Below, piece by piece: positions 45,423 to 57,551 of a DNA stretch of 64,000 nt (the first letter of the stretch is position 1; each line of letters opens with the position of its first letter). Origin of the DNA: Myrica gale (lineage: Eukaryota > Streptophyta > Magnoliopsida > Fagales > Myricaceae); NCBI GenBank assembly GCA_963930655.1, contig OZ005610.1:10421001-10485000 (forward strand), read 5' to 3'. Both the position numbers and the translations under genes were made by a program. Below the pieces are notes generated by a model. That model worked only from the letters and a program-made list of their open reading frames with translations. It had not been told where the DNA came from and searched no databases.

Positions 45423-47849
45423 ATCCAGAAGAGGTAAGTGTGGTTGAAATCTTGCTTTCTCCTAATTTGGCCTGAATAAGCGTAGGAGAGGTTTAAAGCA
45501 GGTTAGAATGAAGAACATTGGTGTTTCATGCTGGTAACATAGGTCAATTGGCTGTCTGGGGACTGGAGCGGCTATTATAGAACTATGGCTAGCACACGAA
45601 TTTGCGATTTCTTGAATTACTCCGCTCCACAATCTTCCTACTTCTTTCTGGAATCTCATTTTGTCTTGTTGGGGATGTGGTCAGGGATTTTGAGAGTCCA
45701 TAGCTATCGATAGTCTTTTAGGCTGTCATTTCAGAAGTTTAGGGTGTCTAACTAGTGCCAAACAACTGAAACTGGATCAGCCCCAAACTAAAGGACCCAT
45801 AGTTTACTTATCAAAAAAGAAAAAAAAAAGGAAAAAAAGGACCCATAGTTCTTTGAACAACCCCTTCTCACCGAAGAGGGAAAGTAGCCGACAAGACAGT
45901 ATCAGTAAACATCCGTGTCAACGACTTCACATCAATATCCCCACTCCTGGAGTGCAATTACTTGTCTTTGAAAGTTCACTTTAAATGTGCGTATGTATTG
46001 TCTTCCAGCTCCTGAATTTCTTGGTTGAACTCTTCTGCATGTGAAGTATTTTTCTATTTTGAACAACTTTGCACTCTAATTGAAGTGAGGAATGATTTTA
46101 GCAAGACATGGCGGTCGCATTAAAATGTGGAACTTGTATAGCGTGCTCACAACGAGTGACCATGTGACTCAGACTGACCTTGGTAGGGACTACTGTCTCT
46201 GCATGTACGTATATATCTCTGAAAGTTTGCTCTCGAGCGCCCCTTCTCTTCTCTTTGCATCATGATCATGTGCATCAGTACATACCGTGTAGTGTATATC
46301 TTTGATGGAGTTTTTATTTTGTTCATTTATGAAAAAGGTAAATAGACTTTGTGCTTGTCACACTGAAGGGGCATAAATGAACATTATCAGGTGTTTCAGA
46401 GAAATTTGAGACAAACATAAGTTCAGCTCGTCAATCATTTTGTCTTTCCCCATATGTTTTACTCCCTTGTTTCTTTGTGGCTTGGTGTGAGTAATTCTGA
46501 GACTGCTAGCTTGAGATCTCTGCTCCGCTACGTATGAACCCAAAAAATTGATTCTCTCGGCATCTATTATGCAGCAAACATTTTAGCAATGATTAGCATT
46601 TGTTGTTATCTCTGTCAGCTATTCATACACGGAACATGGTTTACTTTCTTCCTGTTTTTTGTCAATGGCTTCTCTTTGTTTAATCTATCAAAACCAAAAT
46701 CACATTGCGTGTGATGCTGTTTCAGATATCTTTCATTTTTTTTCAGCGGTTTTAACATTCTTACATCTATGAGGTGGCCTCATGGGAGAGGTTTGGAGTT
46801 GGCTAGGATGCATATAGTCTCCTGCGTAACAGAGCTAGAATGTATTGGTAAATAGTCAGAATTTCTTAAATCTAGTGACTTTGGTACTTGTGAGGGTGGA
46901 ATAGAATATAAAACAACTTGTATAGGTTGTCAACCAATTGGGTTTGATGAAGCTCAAATTGTATATTATCGGCTCCTACTCCTCCTCCTCGTGCAATTAA
47001 AATTCTTTGTTGGAAAACGTTGAGAATATAAAGAATTACTTGGAATGATAATGGAGGTAAATTCCCTCACTCTGCCATCCCTTTATTATTATTATTTTTT
47101 TATAAGTACTCTGTCATCCCTTTATAAAGGATTGGTGCAGAAAGTGCCACCCTGCCTCCACAATTTGATTGCAACTCACACCACCATTGTCCTAATCACT
47201 ATTTTCCCCACACCTGCTTCCCCTACTATCAAATCAAGCTTGGGTTTTCTTCCATCAACAGTATCTGTCAGATATGAGCATTTATGCTGTTTACCTCCTT
47301 GCTAGCAGCACTGCCATTCAGTCGCTGCTGTAGGCAATCCCCCATGCTCATCAATGATAGCTGCATTAGCAATTTGTTTGTCATTGACAAAGTCCTTAGA
47401 ACTGATAACCTAGAACAAGTAGAGCTCCTGAAATGATGACAATTATAACTACTCTTACTGATCTAAAGAACTGTACTAACGGATAGAAACAAACCTACTA
47501 TTTAATGAAGATAAGTAAAAGCTGTGTGGTATAACCTGATAAGGTTATAAGGCACAAATTTTAGACCCCTTCTAAATAAAATCTTTATTTAGTTTTTTTT
47601 TTCAATAAACTACAGCACATAGCATCCTATTTCCATTCCTCTCAGAAACTGTAATGGAAGGGTGAGAATCTGAAAATTGCTTACTCTTGCTTCCTCCCTC
47701 TTTGAGTACTGTCTCTCAGCGTTTATGTGTGTGCAAGTGTGCATGTTTATGAGGGTATGGGTACTAATTCTTGTGGTTAATAATAGAATTTAGAATTGTA
47801 ATCAATGATCAGGTTCATGGTTGTTGAGGACTTCATTTTTGGTAAGGGT
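45423..47849. other. Spacer downstream of the Cys-array gene
   Basis: Contains the probable 3' UTR of the preceding gene and non-coding DNA. No conserved reading frame on either strand. One tiny retroposon insertion (45805-45835) is described separately. Confidence 0.45.
45790..45850 (+). mobile_element. Ultra-short retroposed poly-A insertion with 15-bp target duplication
   Basis: AAAGGACCCATAGTT occurs at 45790-45804 and again at 45836-45850. Between the copies is only TACTTATCAAAAAAG followed by an A-rich run, 31 bases in all. The TTACTTATC-poly-A wording matches the LINE tail at 33.37 kb. This looks like a target-primed insertion that copied little more than the tail. Confidence 0.75.
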
Positions 47850-48684
47850 TAGGTGTTTCTTTCTCCTTTTTTTTTCTAGATCATGCTCCAAAGAGGAGCC
47901 GAAAAACAACATCCAGGCTATAGAAACACCGGCAAGATCCGATAAAGGATCAGATACAACTGCTATATGCTCCATGCAAAGCAGAGGGAGCGGCGGCCGG
48001 ACTAGGTAGACACAGCTACCCGGACCTAGCAAGCCAGTAATTACAGCACAATAGCCCGGAATCAAGCCCATACAGGGGCTGGAAAGATCCACAAGGGATC
48101 AGATATAGCCCACGCAGGGGCCGGCCAACCAACAAAAAAAACCAAAAAAAAACAGCAAACACAACAACCAAAGCAAAACAAACAACACCAAAGACGGAAG
48201 CAGCACCACCACGGACGAGCGGAGACGCCGAAACAGCAACCAGGACCGCCGGAAGTGGAGCCAAAGCCAGGCGCGGAGATCCACGCGCGCTTGGACCGGA
48301 AGAGACACCGCGAGTGGGCCGCGTGGGGCAGCACGCATCAACTACATGACGCCGGACCGGAGCGGTTGAGCTCGTCGGGAGGAGTAGATGGCATTGAGCG
48401 TGGCAGTGACCACCGCAGGCGAGGAGGAAGCCAGGGATCTACCATCCTGCGTCCGAACAAAATAGAGAGAGGGGGAAAAAGGAGAAAGGGAGGAGGAAGA
48501 AGAAAGAGAGGGAGGGGAGGAAGAAGAAGGGGGGAACGGTGGGAGGAGCCTCCCACCGCTGACAACAAACGTGAGAAAGGGGGCTGCTAAGGGGGGAGAG
48601 GGGAAAATTCTAGAGAGAGGGCAGAGCTCCTCTCTCTAGAACACAAGCAGGGATGCTGCAGTTTTTTCTAGGTGTTTCTTTCTC
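47850..48684 (-). mobile_element. Non-LTR retroposon insertion (803 bp) with 16-bp target duplication
   Basis: TAGGTGTTTCTTTCTC is present at 47850-47865 and 48669-48684. The insert between them (47866-48668) starts with a poly-T run on the + strand, so the element is inserted on the minus strand and ends in poly-A. It is much more GC-rich than its surroundings. Its 5' part (48600-48645) has the palindrome TTCTAGAGAGAGG/CCTCTCTCTAGAA. The minus strand reads like a LINE 5' region (Pro/Leu/Ser-rich, no reverse transcriptase) joined to a tail with two similar GGATC..ATATAGC blocks. It is an internally deleted LINE or a large SINE-like element, not autonomous. Confidence 0.75.
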
Positions 48685-49202
48685 AATTCTCATAAGTTTT
48701 CTCTGGGAGTGGGGATGCCCTATATTGTTCGTGGACTGGTTGTAACTCCAGTTATTTTGTTGGAGATAGATTTTTACTGTCCGTTGATGGGGAAAAACCG
48801 TAACATCACTGGGTTGTTGGCTCTAGCTCGAGGTGTGTCTCACAAAATAAGACAAGTTCTAGTAGGTGATTATTTGGCTTGCTCACAAAAAATGCAGCTT
48901 CAGAAAGTTGTAGCTTACCTACTAGTTTAGTCTGGAACCCACAACCTCATGTAGGGAATGCCCTTCGTTTTATTGTAAGATCGGCTATGGGCCTGGCTTG
49001 GCTGGGCCTTGGTGAACCTATGTAGACAACACTTTTCAGAGTTACTTACCAGAAAACACTTTTTGGAGTTCTTCAGCTCGAGTGCGGCCCAACATGTGAG
49101 GGCTAAATGAAAGTGTGGTATATGCAAAATGATGGTGACCAGGGAAGCCATTCCCTCCTGATGTTTCTTAACAATTTCTTTTGTCAATTGAAATATCTCT
49201 GT

Positions 49203-49216
49203 CCCCCCCCCCCCCC
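49203..49216. repeat. C14 homopolymer
   Basis: An uninterrupted run of fourteen C residues. Its true length may be uncertain because homopolymers are prone to sequencing and assembly error. Confidence 0.85.
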
Positions 49217-51586
49217 TCTCGAAACTGTCATCTTTGACCTATTGGTGTCAATTAGCTCAACTGCATGATAATTTTCTAAAGCTACTTGGTTCTGGTGATG
49301 TGTATTCCTTACATACAAGGATAAAGCATGGACAATAAATCAAGGAACACCGCCTAAAAGGCTCTGTGGGTGGAGAGTTAGGTGAAGACATTTTAAAGTC
49401 GAGTTCCAGGATTTTACCACGAGGATGCTCGCTTTTAGATTTTCCCTCTTCAACTGGGTGGGGTTTGGAGACATAATTAATTGTGGAGCAGAAATACCTA
49501 GAAATGTCTGTAGTATTGACTTGCAGAATGCCCGTCAAATAAGTCTTCCTAGAATACCGACTTTTCTGCAATATTTATAAAGATCTGTCCCGTGAATGAT
49601 TGCAGGGTAATCTAAAGTTTTTCTGCATGACAGTTGCAACCCCAACAGATACTATTTACAAGGTTGGATAGTGACCTGTGGATTGTGGTGGAAGTTGGGG
49701 AAGAATGTCCATTCTGCATTTTTGGATTTTGGTTCACGGCATCCAATTATGCCATGACCAGCGATATCCAGCCAAAGACCCAGAACTAAATGTGAAAACC
49801 TAGAAATCCTGCTCCGTTTGGACAGGAACAGGACTGAAGCGCCCCCATCTGGCTGGCTTGACAATGGACTTCAGTTGGCATCTCACAGGCCCTCTAGGTC
49901 AAGTGGAGAACAGGTAGGAAACACATTTTCCCACGCCATGAAGTTAGGAAATTTCTGTGAGCTTTCGATGGCAAAAGTGTTTATCTTATTAGACAACATC
50001 ATTGGCTACTGGACTGAGTAAAACATTGATCTGTCATCCTCTGAAAACCATGATTCTCGCCTCCATTCGATCATCTCCATCCTTCTTGTCAGCTGCATGC
50101 GACCCAGCTTTAAATATTGGTTTTACTCGGACCAAAACCATTGATCAGTACCAAGGAAGGTGCAAGGTATTTTTGTTTGCTTCTTGATGTTGATGATCAC
50201 TAGCATGAGCTTTTTTCCGGCCCATGAAACACGCACTTGACATTTGCAGGCAACAACACGAGAAAAAGGACGCACCGCCATGACGGTGTGATTGCTTTTG
50301 TGGGGAGCAACGACTGCTTGCAATTATTTTCTAGGAGAAAAGGAAGGGAGAAATTATGTGTTAAGAAGAAACAGTAAAGGGTAGTGGTTCACAAGGTGAA
50401 TTTTTTTTTCATCATCTTCGAGATCCATCATTCAAGGATGTGAAACATACCTGCCATAAATTAATTATAGAAGCAGCCCCCTGTTTTTGTTTTGTCTACT
50501 CCGGCCATAGAAATCCACCTTAGAATACATTCTTAGCAAAAAGATGACAGACACAGCCGCCTTAGTAGAAAATTTATGCCGTTCTGTTCATACTCAAAAG
50601 GCCTGTATCTAGAACAAAAACACCAAAACAAAGACATAAAAAAGAGTATAGCCCAGGCCTGTCTCTGACGCCAAGGTCTGTTGGGCGTTCAAGTCTGACA
50701 AATAAAACTAAATCGAAAACCAAAGGTTACGTTAGTTTTGAATATATATATATATATTTTTTTTTGGTAGGATTTGGAGTGTTTTGAGAATTTTTAAGTA
50801 ATGATAGAGTTGTATTGGTGTTTGTGTATAAGTTGTTGAGGTATGAAAAAATTAATGATGATGTTTAAAGTTGTTTTTATATTTTGAATTTATTTATTTT
50901 TTTTATTAAAAGTTGAATATTTAAAAAGTATTTTAAAAAAAGAACTAAACGACAAGAAAAGTTGAATGCGCAGGGCACAAGGCAGGGGATAGCCTGTCAT
51001 GCTGCAGGTCCGACACAGGGGGATTGAAATCCTCACCTCTTTTTTTTGGTGTTTGTCGAACATGAAAGAAATGAGGATTCCTCACTTTTTTTCAACCAAC
51101 AAAATATCTCTCAAGACCAGAAGAATCGACTTTCACCATTTGCTGGATCAATTTTAGCCTAAACCAAATAATATTCTGTTATTTAAAAATTGAGTACCCA
51201 ATATGAGTAATGGAATACATATAATAATGAATTTTGTTGTATTTATTCACCTAACTATAAAATTACCAACTAATTTTCTTGTTTGATCAATTCTCGTCAG
51301 CGTCTGTTTTATTTCGTTTTGTTCATCCTTCTCTTACATGCTTTCTCTTTCTGCATTATTTTCCTATATGTTGCACTCAAGAAACTTAGGCGTTCTTATT
51401 TTACTGCCAAATTTCCTGTAGACTTGAGTTTGCTTATACGTTTTAAAGAAGTGACCATAATAATTAATTGGTAAATTTATCAGCTATAATTAGAAAATGT
51501 GCTAATAATTGAGGAATTACCAAAGCAAAAAGATATTAATATCTAGATATTTTGTTGAAGTAGTGGAATAGCTTTATCCTAACCAG

Positions 51587-51868
51587 TTGTAGTCCGGTTG
51601 GTACTACTTAAGTTTACCAGTTCTAAGGTCGGGAATTCGAGTTGACATAAGTTGAAATTACTTGCGAAAGTAAAGTTTGACTTTAGGCCTAGTGGATGAG
51701 CTTAGTACTCTCGGGTGGTCTTGCTGGGTTATGGTGGCGAACTCACTTATTGGACAATAGTTATAACTCAAATCGAACATTTTGTAGCGGGAGGTGTTCC
51801 TATGGTCACGTACAGGAAGGGTTGCTAAGTTGGTTGCTCCTTTCCTTTTTATATTAAAAAAAATGAAT
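51587..51868 (+). mobile_element. Probable tRNA-derived SINE
   Basis: TAGTCCGGTTGGTACTACTT followed about 30 bases later by GGTCGGGAATTCGAGTT resembles the A and B boxes of a tRNA-type pol III promoter. The unit continues with a non-tRNA body and ends near CCTTTTTATATTAAAAAAAA. Target-site duplications were not identified. Confidence 0.5.
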
Positions 51869-52429
51869 GTTTTTGTCAAAGATGCAGGAGGAACTTGGTG
51901 TCAAGTATCAAATAACTGAAAGCCAGCCTTTGAAGGATAGGCTTCCCACTTTTGGGTTCAAAACATACAAAACGTAGGTAGAAAACCTCCATTTATCCCA
52001 CCCCAGAAAGGACACAAAAAAAGAAGGTAAAGAGAAAAGAAAAAAGGAAAGGCATGTGAAGTAGTATTATAGAAGGAGATCATTTGGCCTTTGGAACTAA
52101 TTGACAATACAAAATCAGAAGTCCACTACAAATCCTTAAGACAGCAGCAATTTGCAAAAAAAAGTATAGAATTTACTATTTGCTGGACTAAAATATGATA
52201 TTCAACGTCTGGAGGGAAGTGTTGAGCAAGTTTCCTGTGCCAAGCTACCTAAAATTCTACTACCACCTCCAGCACTCTACCGGGCAATGCATTATATAAA
52301 CGAAGGTATGCCAAGCAACAGAATGAAGTTCTTTCCCTGTAGAGAGTCCTTTCCAAATTCTGCTTAAAGTACCTCATACTCTTTTACTATTTCAGAAAAG
52401 ATAGATACCATGACGGGAACCCATAATTT

Positions 52430-55176
52430 GCACAATGCTTGTGGCGTATTGCTTCACAGCATCACTAGTGTATGAGAACACCATTACAAGCACGGCTGGA
52501 CGAACTAACCACTTCTATTGGAAAGATAGGCCTTGCAGTTGCTTTACTAGTTCTTGTAGTCTTGTTAATCCGTTATTTTACGGGGAACACACGAGATAAG
52601 TATGACTATAATGGTAGCCAAACAAATTTGGATAATGTGTTCGATGCAATCGTGCACTTCGTTGCTGCTGCAGTCACTATCGTGGTAGTGGCAATCCCTG
52701 AAGGTCTGCCATTGGCTGTCACGCTCACACTTGCTTACTCCATGAAGAGAATGATGGCTAATCAGGCAATGGTCAGGAAACTTTCCGCTTGCGAGACAAT
52801 GGGCTCAGCAACGGTTATCTGCACAGACAAAACCGGTACCTTGACATTGAATGAGATGAAAGTGAGCAAGTTTTGGATTGGCCAAGAATCCGTTGAGGAA
52901 GATTCTTCTTCGGAAATTGCAGAACATGTTCTTAAATTATTCCACCAAGGAGTCGGTTTAAACACAAATGGAACAGTCTACAAACCTGCATCAGCATTAG
53001 AACCTGAAATTTCTGGCAGTCCAACTGAGAAAGCAATTCTCTCGTGGGCTGTCTTGCAACTGTGTATGGATGTGGAAAAGCTAAAGCAAGGTTATACAAT
53101 TCTCCATGTTGAAACCTTCAACTCCGAGAAGAAAAGGAGTGGGGTGGCAATAAGGAAAATGGCTGATGACATCATCCATGTGCACTGGAAAGGAGCTGCC
53201 GAGATGATCCTAGCAATGTGTTCAAGCTATTATGAAAGTAGTGGGATTACAAAGTCCCTAGATGAAGATAGAGCGAAGATTGAAAAAATAATCCAAGGCA
53301 TGGCAGCTAGTAGCCTCCGATGCATTGCTTTTGCCCACAAGCAAAATTCAGAAGAAGAAACAGGATGCCCAAGTGACGAGACGACACGGCATCTACTAAG
53401 AGAAGATGACTTGACTTTGCTAGGGATAGTCGGTCTTAAGGATCCATGCCGACCAGGTGTCAAGAAAGCCGTGGAGACTTGCAGACTCGCTGGAGTGGAA
53501 ATCTGTCAAAAAAGACCAAGGAAGAAGGAAGAAGGAAGAAGGAAGAGGAAGGCGTCGGCGTATTTCAAAAGCAAGAGACACAGATGCGGGAAGACAACAC
53601 GAAGGCAGAATGTTCGAGAGATTGAAGACAGCTTAGCTAGGGGACACGTGATAAGCTGGTGATAAATTGGGAGCTTGCTTTATTATTGGAATGGGCTGAG
53701 CTTACGTAATGGGCTGGAATCTATGGGGCTTATTGGAGCATTAGTTTTGGTGATTTTTTTGGGCTTGTTAGTTGTTAGTGGGCTGTGTGAAGTTGTTTCT
53801 AGAAGGGTGTGAGCTGTTAGCATTCTGTTAGAATATAGGGGAGACGTCGGTGGGGGTACAAAAAGAATCTGAACTTTTGCTTCTCTTTCTCTCATCTCTC
53901 ATTTTCCTGTAAGGAGGTTGGCCAGACCTCGAATTTGGCCTCATCTGTTCTTTGATCTCTATTGAATTCGAGTGCACTTCAGTTCCGTATATTTCTATTC
54001 TACACATTTACAAAGTTCCTGGAAGGCTGTTACAAAATCAAAATGAACACTGGAGACAACATTTTCACGGCAAAAGCTATAGCTACTGAATGTGGTATAC
54101 TAGATCCCAATCACCAAATAAATGGTGAACAAGTGGTAGATGGTGCTGAATTTCGAAACTATACGCACGAAGAAAGAATGTAGAGAGTAGAGAAGATCCG
54201 CGTGATGGCAAGGTCGTCTCCTTTTGACAAGGTTCTGATGGTACAGTGCCTGAAACAGAAAGGCCATGTAGATGCAGTCACTGGAGATGGCACGAACGAT
54301 GCACCTGCATTAAAAGAAGCTGATATAGTACTTTCCATGGGAATTCAAGGCACTGAGGTGGCCAAGGAGAGCTCGGATATTGTCATTTTGGATTATAACT
54401 TCACTTCTGTTGCCACGGTTTTAATGTGGGGACGATTTGTTTACAACAATATCCAGAAATTTATCCAGTTCCAACTAACAGTGAATGTTGCAGCTCTAGT
54501 AATAAATTTTATTGCAGCAGTTTCTGCTGGAGAGGTTCCCCTGACAGCAGTCCAGTTGTTGTGGGTAAATCTCATCGTGGACTCACTGGGAGCTCTGGCC
54601 CTTGCTACAGAGCGGCCTACTGCTGAGCTAATGCAGAGGTCCCCGGTAGGTCGGACAGAGCCTCTAATAATAAATATTATGTGGAGGAACCTCTTAGCTC
54701 AAGCCTTCTTCCAGATATCAGTCCTCTTGACTTTGCAGTTCAAGGGTGAGTCCATATTTAATGTCAGACAGGAGGTCAAGGATACACTTATTTTCAGTAC
54801 TTTTGTCCTCTGCCAAGTTTTTAACGAGTTCAATTCAAGAAGCATGGAGAAGATGAATGTTTTCAAAGGAATCCACAAGAACCTATCATTTATCGGAATT
54901 GTGGGAAGTGCAATTATTCTTCAAGTTGTGATGGTGGAATTTCTAAATAAGTTTGCAGATACAGAGAGATTGAATGGGTTGCAGTGGGCAGTTTGCATTG
55001 CAATTGCAGCTCTGTCATGGCCAATTTGTTGGATAGTGAAGTCTGTACCTGTTCCAGATAAACCATTCCTCAATCATCCCAAGAGAGCAAAGGTGATATT
55101 CAGGAGGATTACAAACTTTTTTAACCAAATGGAATCCCCCTCCTCTAAGCTTGGATTTCGACCTGGGAAAAGGTGA
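52430..55176 (+). pseudogene. Pseudogene of an autoinhibited plasma-membrane Ca2+-ATPase (ACA12/ACA13-like)
   Basis: Intact relatives are P2B pumps of about 1000 residues exporting calcium. The recognisable part starts at TPLQARLDELTTSIGKIGLA (52478) and keeps the TM4 motif PEGLP, the phosphorylation motif DKTGTLT, the nucleotide-binding domain (KGAAEMIL), MVQCLKQKGH, the hinge GDGTNDAPALKEADI, and the last membrane spans to the C-terminus (..LGFRPGKR). Missing or decayed are the N-terminal calmodulin-binding region, TM1-2 and the actuator domain; weak traces extend back to about 52430. Two clear lesions: a solo LTR at 53504-54034 splits the P-domain between AGVE and IKMNTGDN, and a TAG at 54181-54183 falls in ..YTHEERM-stop-RVEKIRVMARSS. 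With the LTR and one duplication copy removed, the frame is restored. The frame is continuous without introns, as in ACA12/13 genes. Confidence 0.92.
53504..54034 (+). mobile_element. Solo LTR inserted in the Ca2+-ATPase coding sequence
   Basis: The insert begins TGTCAAAAAAGACC and ends GGCTGTTACA, the TG..CA ends of an LTR. It is flanked by the 5-bp duplication AAATC (53499-53503 and 54035-54039). It is 531 bases long with no internal retroelement genes, so it is a solo LTR left after recombination. Orientation is not certain. It is not obviously related to the LTR family at 35.6 kb. Confidence 0.9.
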
Positions 55177-56239
55177 GGGCTTAAGAGAGCACTCGACCTT
55201 ATACCACGTCTTCAAGACACATTGCTTACCGCATGGATTAAGGCTCTACGGTAACAGAGTGTAGCATTCAAGTTTAAACCAAATCTTAGAGACTCAATGG
55301 TTAAGTCGCATTTGACAGCAAAGGCCTTCGAGATTAGTGGTGTATTGTTCAGTTGGTTCTATGATTATGCTGTAGGATACGTTGCTGGGCTCACTGTCCA
55401 GCATATTTTGTGTTCTTTGTACTGTTTCAGGGTCAGGCGTGGAGCTCTCTTCTTGGACTAAAGAGGCAAAGAAGAAGTTACACCGTCATATTTTGGATCC
55501 AATCCAGGGTTTTTATGCAGTTTGAAATTTTCATTATGTTCATGTCATTGCATTTTATTTTTTCCAAAGTTTAGTCTTGTAGGAGTAGAATGGCAGATGC
55601 AATTGTCCCTGTAAGTCAATGATCTCTATCTTGTTATCTGCTTTTATCTTTTCTCCCATTGAACTTTGTGGCTCCTTTGGTTTCCTGTTTCTCTTAGTTG
55701 ATGTTTCATTTTCTATGTTGTTAGGTAAATTCCAAACCATATCCTGGAACTTTGGAAAAAGTTAAAAATAGCTTCTTTGTTACATACTTTCCAGCCACAA
55801 TAAGCGGGGGAATTTTGCACTTTTTCTTTAATAGCTTGCTATGGATAGATCGTAGATGTGACAAGCGGCTTACGGAGGAACCTCTAGGTTCCTAGCAGCT
55901 AGAAATCTAAAATCAGGTATACGCTGAGTTTGAGTAAAAATGGTAGGATTTTAGAGTAGTGAATATTTATGTTAAATAGTGTTTTATTGGTGTTTGTGTA
56001 AAGTTAAGAGAGAAATGATTTGATGTAATTGTTTAATAAAAAATTATTGAAGTTATGTGAAAGAGTATAAATAGAGAAAATTTATGTTAAATAAAAAAGT
56101 AAAAAAATGTTGGAGATTGTGTAAAATGTATTGGTGTTTGTGTTTGAGTTCGGTGATAATTTTGTGAATGTATTTGAATCCTGAAAAAATATAGAAAAAG
56201 AACATAACTCTGGATTTTTTTCCCCTCCTAAGTTATGAG

Positions 56240-57551
56240 TAGGGCTGCACAATGCTACCGGGAAATTCCGGTGGCACCGGCACCGGGTTCCCGGTACCCG
56301 GCCTAACCGGTGCCCGTGTAGGTTTAGTTTTTTAAAAAAATCGGGATTTTTTTAAAAGTTTTTTTAGTTTAATTTCTACTCAATAGTTTAAACTTTAGTT
56401 TCACCTCAAGACGTAGTATTCTAGAAGCATGACAAGGTCTACTCAATAGTTTAGTTTCACCTGAATATTTGATATTTGTTGTTGGTTTTGTCTAATCAAA
56501 TACTTACATTCAAGTTACCAAGAAGCTTGCTAGGTGAATGAACTAGTTATTTAGAATTTTGGTACAAAAAATTACAAATTTATTGTATTTAGAAGGGTAT
56601 ATATAAAGGCATTGAAATCATAATTAAAGAGTTTAATGCCAAATTTTGGTAAGTACATCGCATAATATAAGTCAAGAGGTCGAGATTCTACCACGGAAAA
56701 TTTTAAATCAATGTATGAGTTTAAGAGTTTTTATGAAATTTTAACAAATTGTCTAAATTTCTAAAATTGACAAATCACTATTAAATTTATATCATGCTTG
56801 CAAAATCAGTCACTCAATTACATTTTAGTTCAAATTTCTAATACATTTTAGTTTAAAAATTCATATAGAGTCACCACGTTTTACCAGCATTTGACAAGCG
56901 CTCGAACGCCCTTTGAAAAAATTCAGACAGAGTCTTCATGTTTGACAAGTGTTTGAAAAGCGCTCGAGTGCTCAGTTAAAATTTCAGACATAAACATAAG
57001 CGTTCGACGAGCGTTTGACAAGCGCTTGAGCGCCTTTAAAAATTACTGAATTTTTGGATTTTCCTTGTAAAATCAAGGGAAACCCTACTAGGTTTTAACA
57101 TGTTTTAAAATTGTTATTGATTTGTTAATTAGAGGCAAAACACATATTCTTCCCTCTAAGTGTTGTTAGGGTCTAAACTGGATTTTTCAAAAGATAATAG
57201 TTTCTACTTACAGTGACGTCTCTATTACTTTAGACTTTAAATTCTCATCTTATCTTTTAAGATGATCTTTAATTTTATTGATTTTGGAATTTGGATTTCA
57301 TTAGTTTAGATTTTATTGATATGTGGTTAATGGACCAAAAGAAAAAAGAAAAAATACATTGGGTCAAGTGCGTAAAATGCTAAAAAAATGGCTCAATATG
57401 AATGTAGGATAACCGGAAACCGTCACCGCTAAAGGCTGATTTTTGCCCTTAACAGTGTAGGTGTAGGGGCAATTTTTTCAAAACTGGCCTACCCGGTGTA
57501 GGTGCCGGTTTTGGCGAAAACCGGTACATACACCGGGGTTGTGCAGCCCTA
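56240..57551. mobile_element. Non-autonomous hAT element with perfect 8-bp target duplication
   Basis: Ends are TAGGGCTGCACAA at the left and its exact inverse, TTGTGCAGCCCTA, at the right, flanked by identical 8-mers GTTATGAG (56232-56239 and 57552-57559). The sub-terminal regions are rich in CCGG-type words (CACCGGCACCGGGTTCCCGG on the left, 'ccggtgtaggtgccggtttt' on the right), usual for this group. There is no transposase. The middle seems to contain a nested LTR relic ending at 57189. Confidence 0.88.
56880..57189 (+). mobile_element. LTR relic nested in the hAT element
   Basis: The 3' end reads ATTGTTATTGATTTGTTAAT..AGGTGTTG-like..GTCTAAACTGGATTTTTCA, close to the terminal 100 bases of the 35.6-kb LTR family. 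Degenerate GCTCGA(A/G)CG blocks upstream resemble those in the solo LTR at 41.6-41.8 kb. The 5' edge is not resolved. Confidence 0.5.

Larger units (their letters stand above)
48685..52429. other. Spacer before the calcium-ATPase pseudogene
   Basis: No gene recognised. It contains a C14 homopolymer (49203-49216), an AT-rich MITE-like block (about 50.72-50.95 kb), a SINE-like element (51.6-51.87 kb), and probably the decayed 5' part of the ATPase gene close to 52.4 kb. Confidence 0.4.

Noticed and set aside
48255-48590. Arg/Gly-rich open frame on the + strand, and Leu/Cys-rich frames opposite
   Set aside because: They lie inside the GC-rich 803-bp retroposon; low complexity with no domain, so taken as LINE-type leader sequence.
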